Below, piece after piece: positions 63,893 through 64,000 of a stretch of 64,000 bases of DNA. The notes under the pieces are model-generated. The model ran no database searches. It was not told the origin of the DNA and saw only the letters and a program-made list of their open reading frames with translations. The translations under genes and the position numbers were made by a program. Each line of letters starts with the position of its first letter. Within the stretch, counting starts at the first letter, position 1. Source of the stretch: Oscheius tipulae (taxonomy: Eukaryota; Nematoda; Chromadorea; Rhabditida; Rhabditidae); contig JASJZH010000004.1 in the NCBI GenBank assembly GCA_037178975.1, positions 3,720,001-3,784,000 on the forward strand, given 5' to 3'.

Positions 63893-64000
63893 CTAGCTAT
63901 TTTGATGGCCCGCGGTCTCTTTCTCCCACACCCAACGACTCTCTTATCTGGCCAGTTCCAAAGCTCTCACTAACTTGATAACTGATCACTATTAACGACT

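Overview
The window is eukaryotic and looks like a nematode, most likely a rhabditid-type relative of Caenorhabditis. Introns are mostly 35-60 nt with TTTCAG-type 3' ends. Many start codons sit a few bases after an unpaired acceptor of the kind used for spliced-leader trans-splicing. Genes are dense and often in close same-strand runs, and there are three HNF4-like nuclear hormone receptors. From memory, several genes have C. elegans orthologues on chromosome IV (hars-1 and rbm-22 on cosmid T11G6, the p47 and NDUFA12 genes on Y94H6A, qars-1, smgl-2, the RabGGTase alpha gene). The window may therefore derive from that chromosomal element. The species cannot be named from the sequence. CDS coordinates below span start to stop with introns included.

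Layout: 1-1028 is the 3' end of a receptor tyrosine phosphatase with a degenerate last domain. Minus-strand 6339-1158 is a run of cytosolic HisRS, the splicing factor RBM22 and a GDP-fucose-transporter-like protein. 6926-11480 holds selenophosphate synthetase (cysteine form) followed by Rab geranylgeranyltransferase alpha. A small K/E-rich secreted-protein gene lies antisense inside one synthetase intron. 11586-15991 is a head-to-head pair of BPI/LBP-like lipid-binding secreted proteins. 16311-19008 is a Na+/H+ exchanger. 20136-24807 is a probable operon of mitochondrial AspRS, p47 (a p97 cofactor) and complex I subunit NDUFA12. 25636-27994 is a divergent nuclear receptor. 28207-28704 is a broken ribosomal protein S12 copy. 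29638-30643 is an unrecognised coiled-coil/proline-rich protein.

30644-36441 is 5.8 kb without a supportable gene. It carries recurrent bZIP/E-box, CRE and E2F-like sites and leads into a PIM-family kinase (36442-38940). An inverted-repeat (MITE-like) element sits in one kinase intron, and three PUF-type sites sit in the kinase 3' UTR. Then come GlnRS (43961-39698, minus), the NMD helicase DHX34 (44447-48351), an unrecognised small protein with a PP1-docking motif (49033-48409, minus), and a mitochondrial acyl carrier protein plus tRNA-splicing endonuclease SEN2 pair (49974-51656). After a 2.6 kb gene-poor stretch come two convergent HNF4-like receptors, one with an apparently non-canonical GT-AT intron in its DNA-binding domain. 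The window ends in a NIDO/AMOP/VWD/sushi membrane protein (SUSD2/MUC4-like) that runs off the right edge.

Most of the content is housekeeping (aminoacylation, splicing, mitochondrial complex I) with secreted, membrane and regulatory genes between. I see no CRISPR, no bacterial or phage module and no convincing new multi-gene system. The points most worth checking are the nested gene, the GT-AT intron, the rps-12 pseudogene, the intronic MITE, the large regulatory block and the duplicated 3' end of hars-1.
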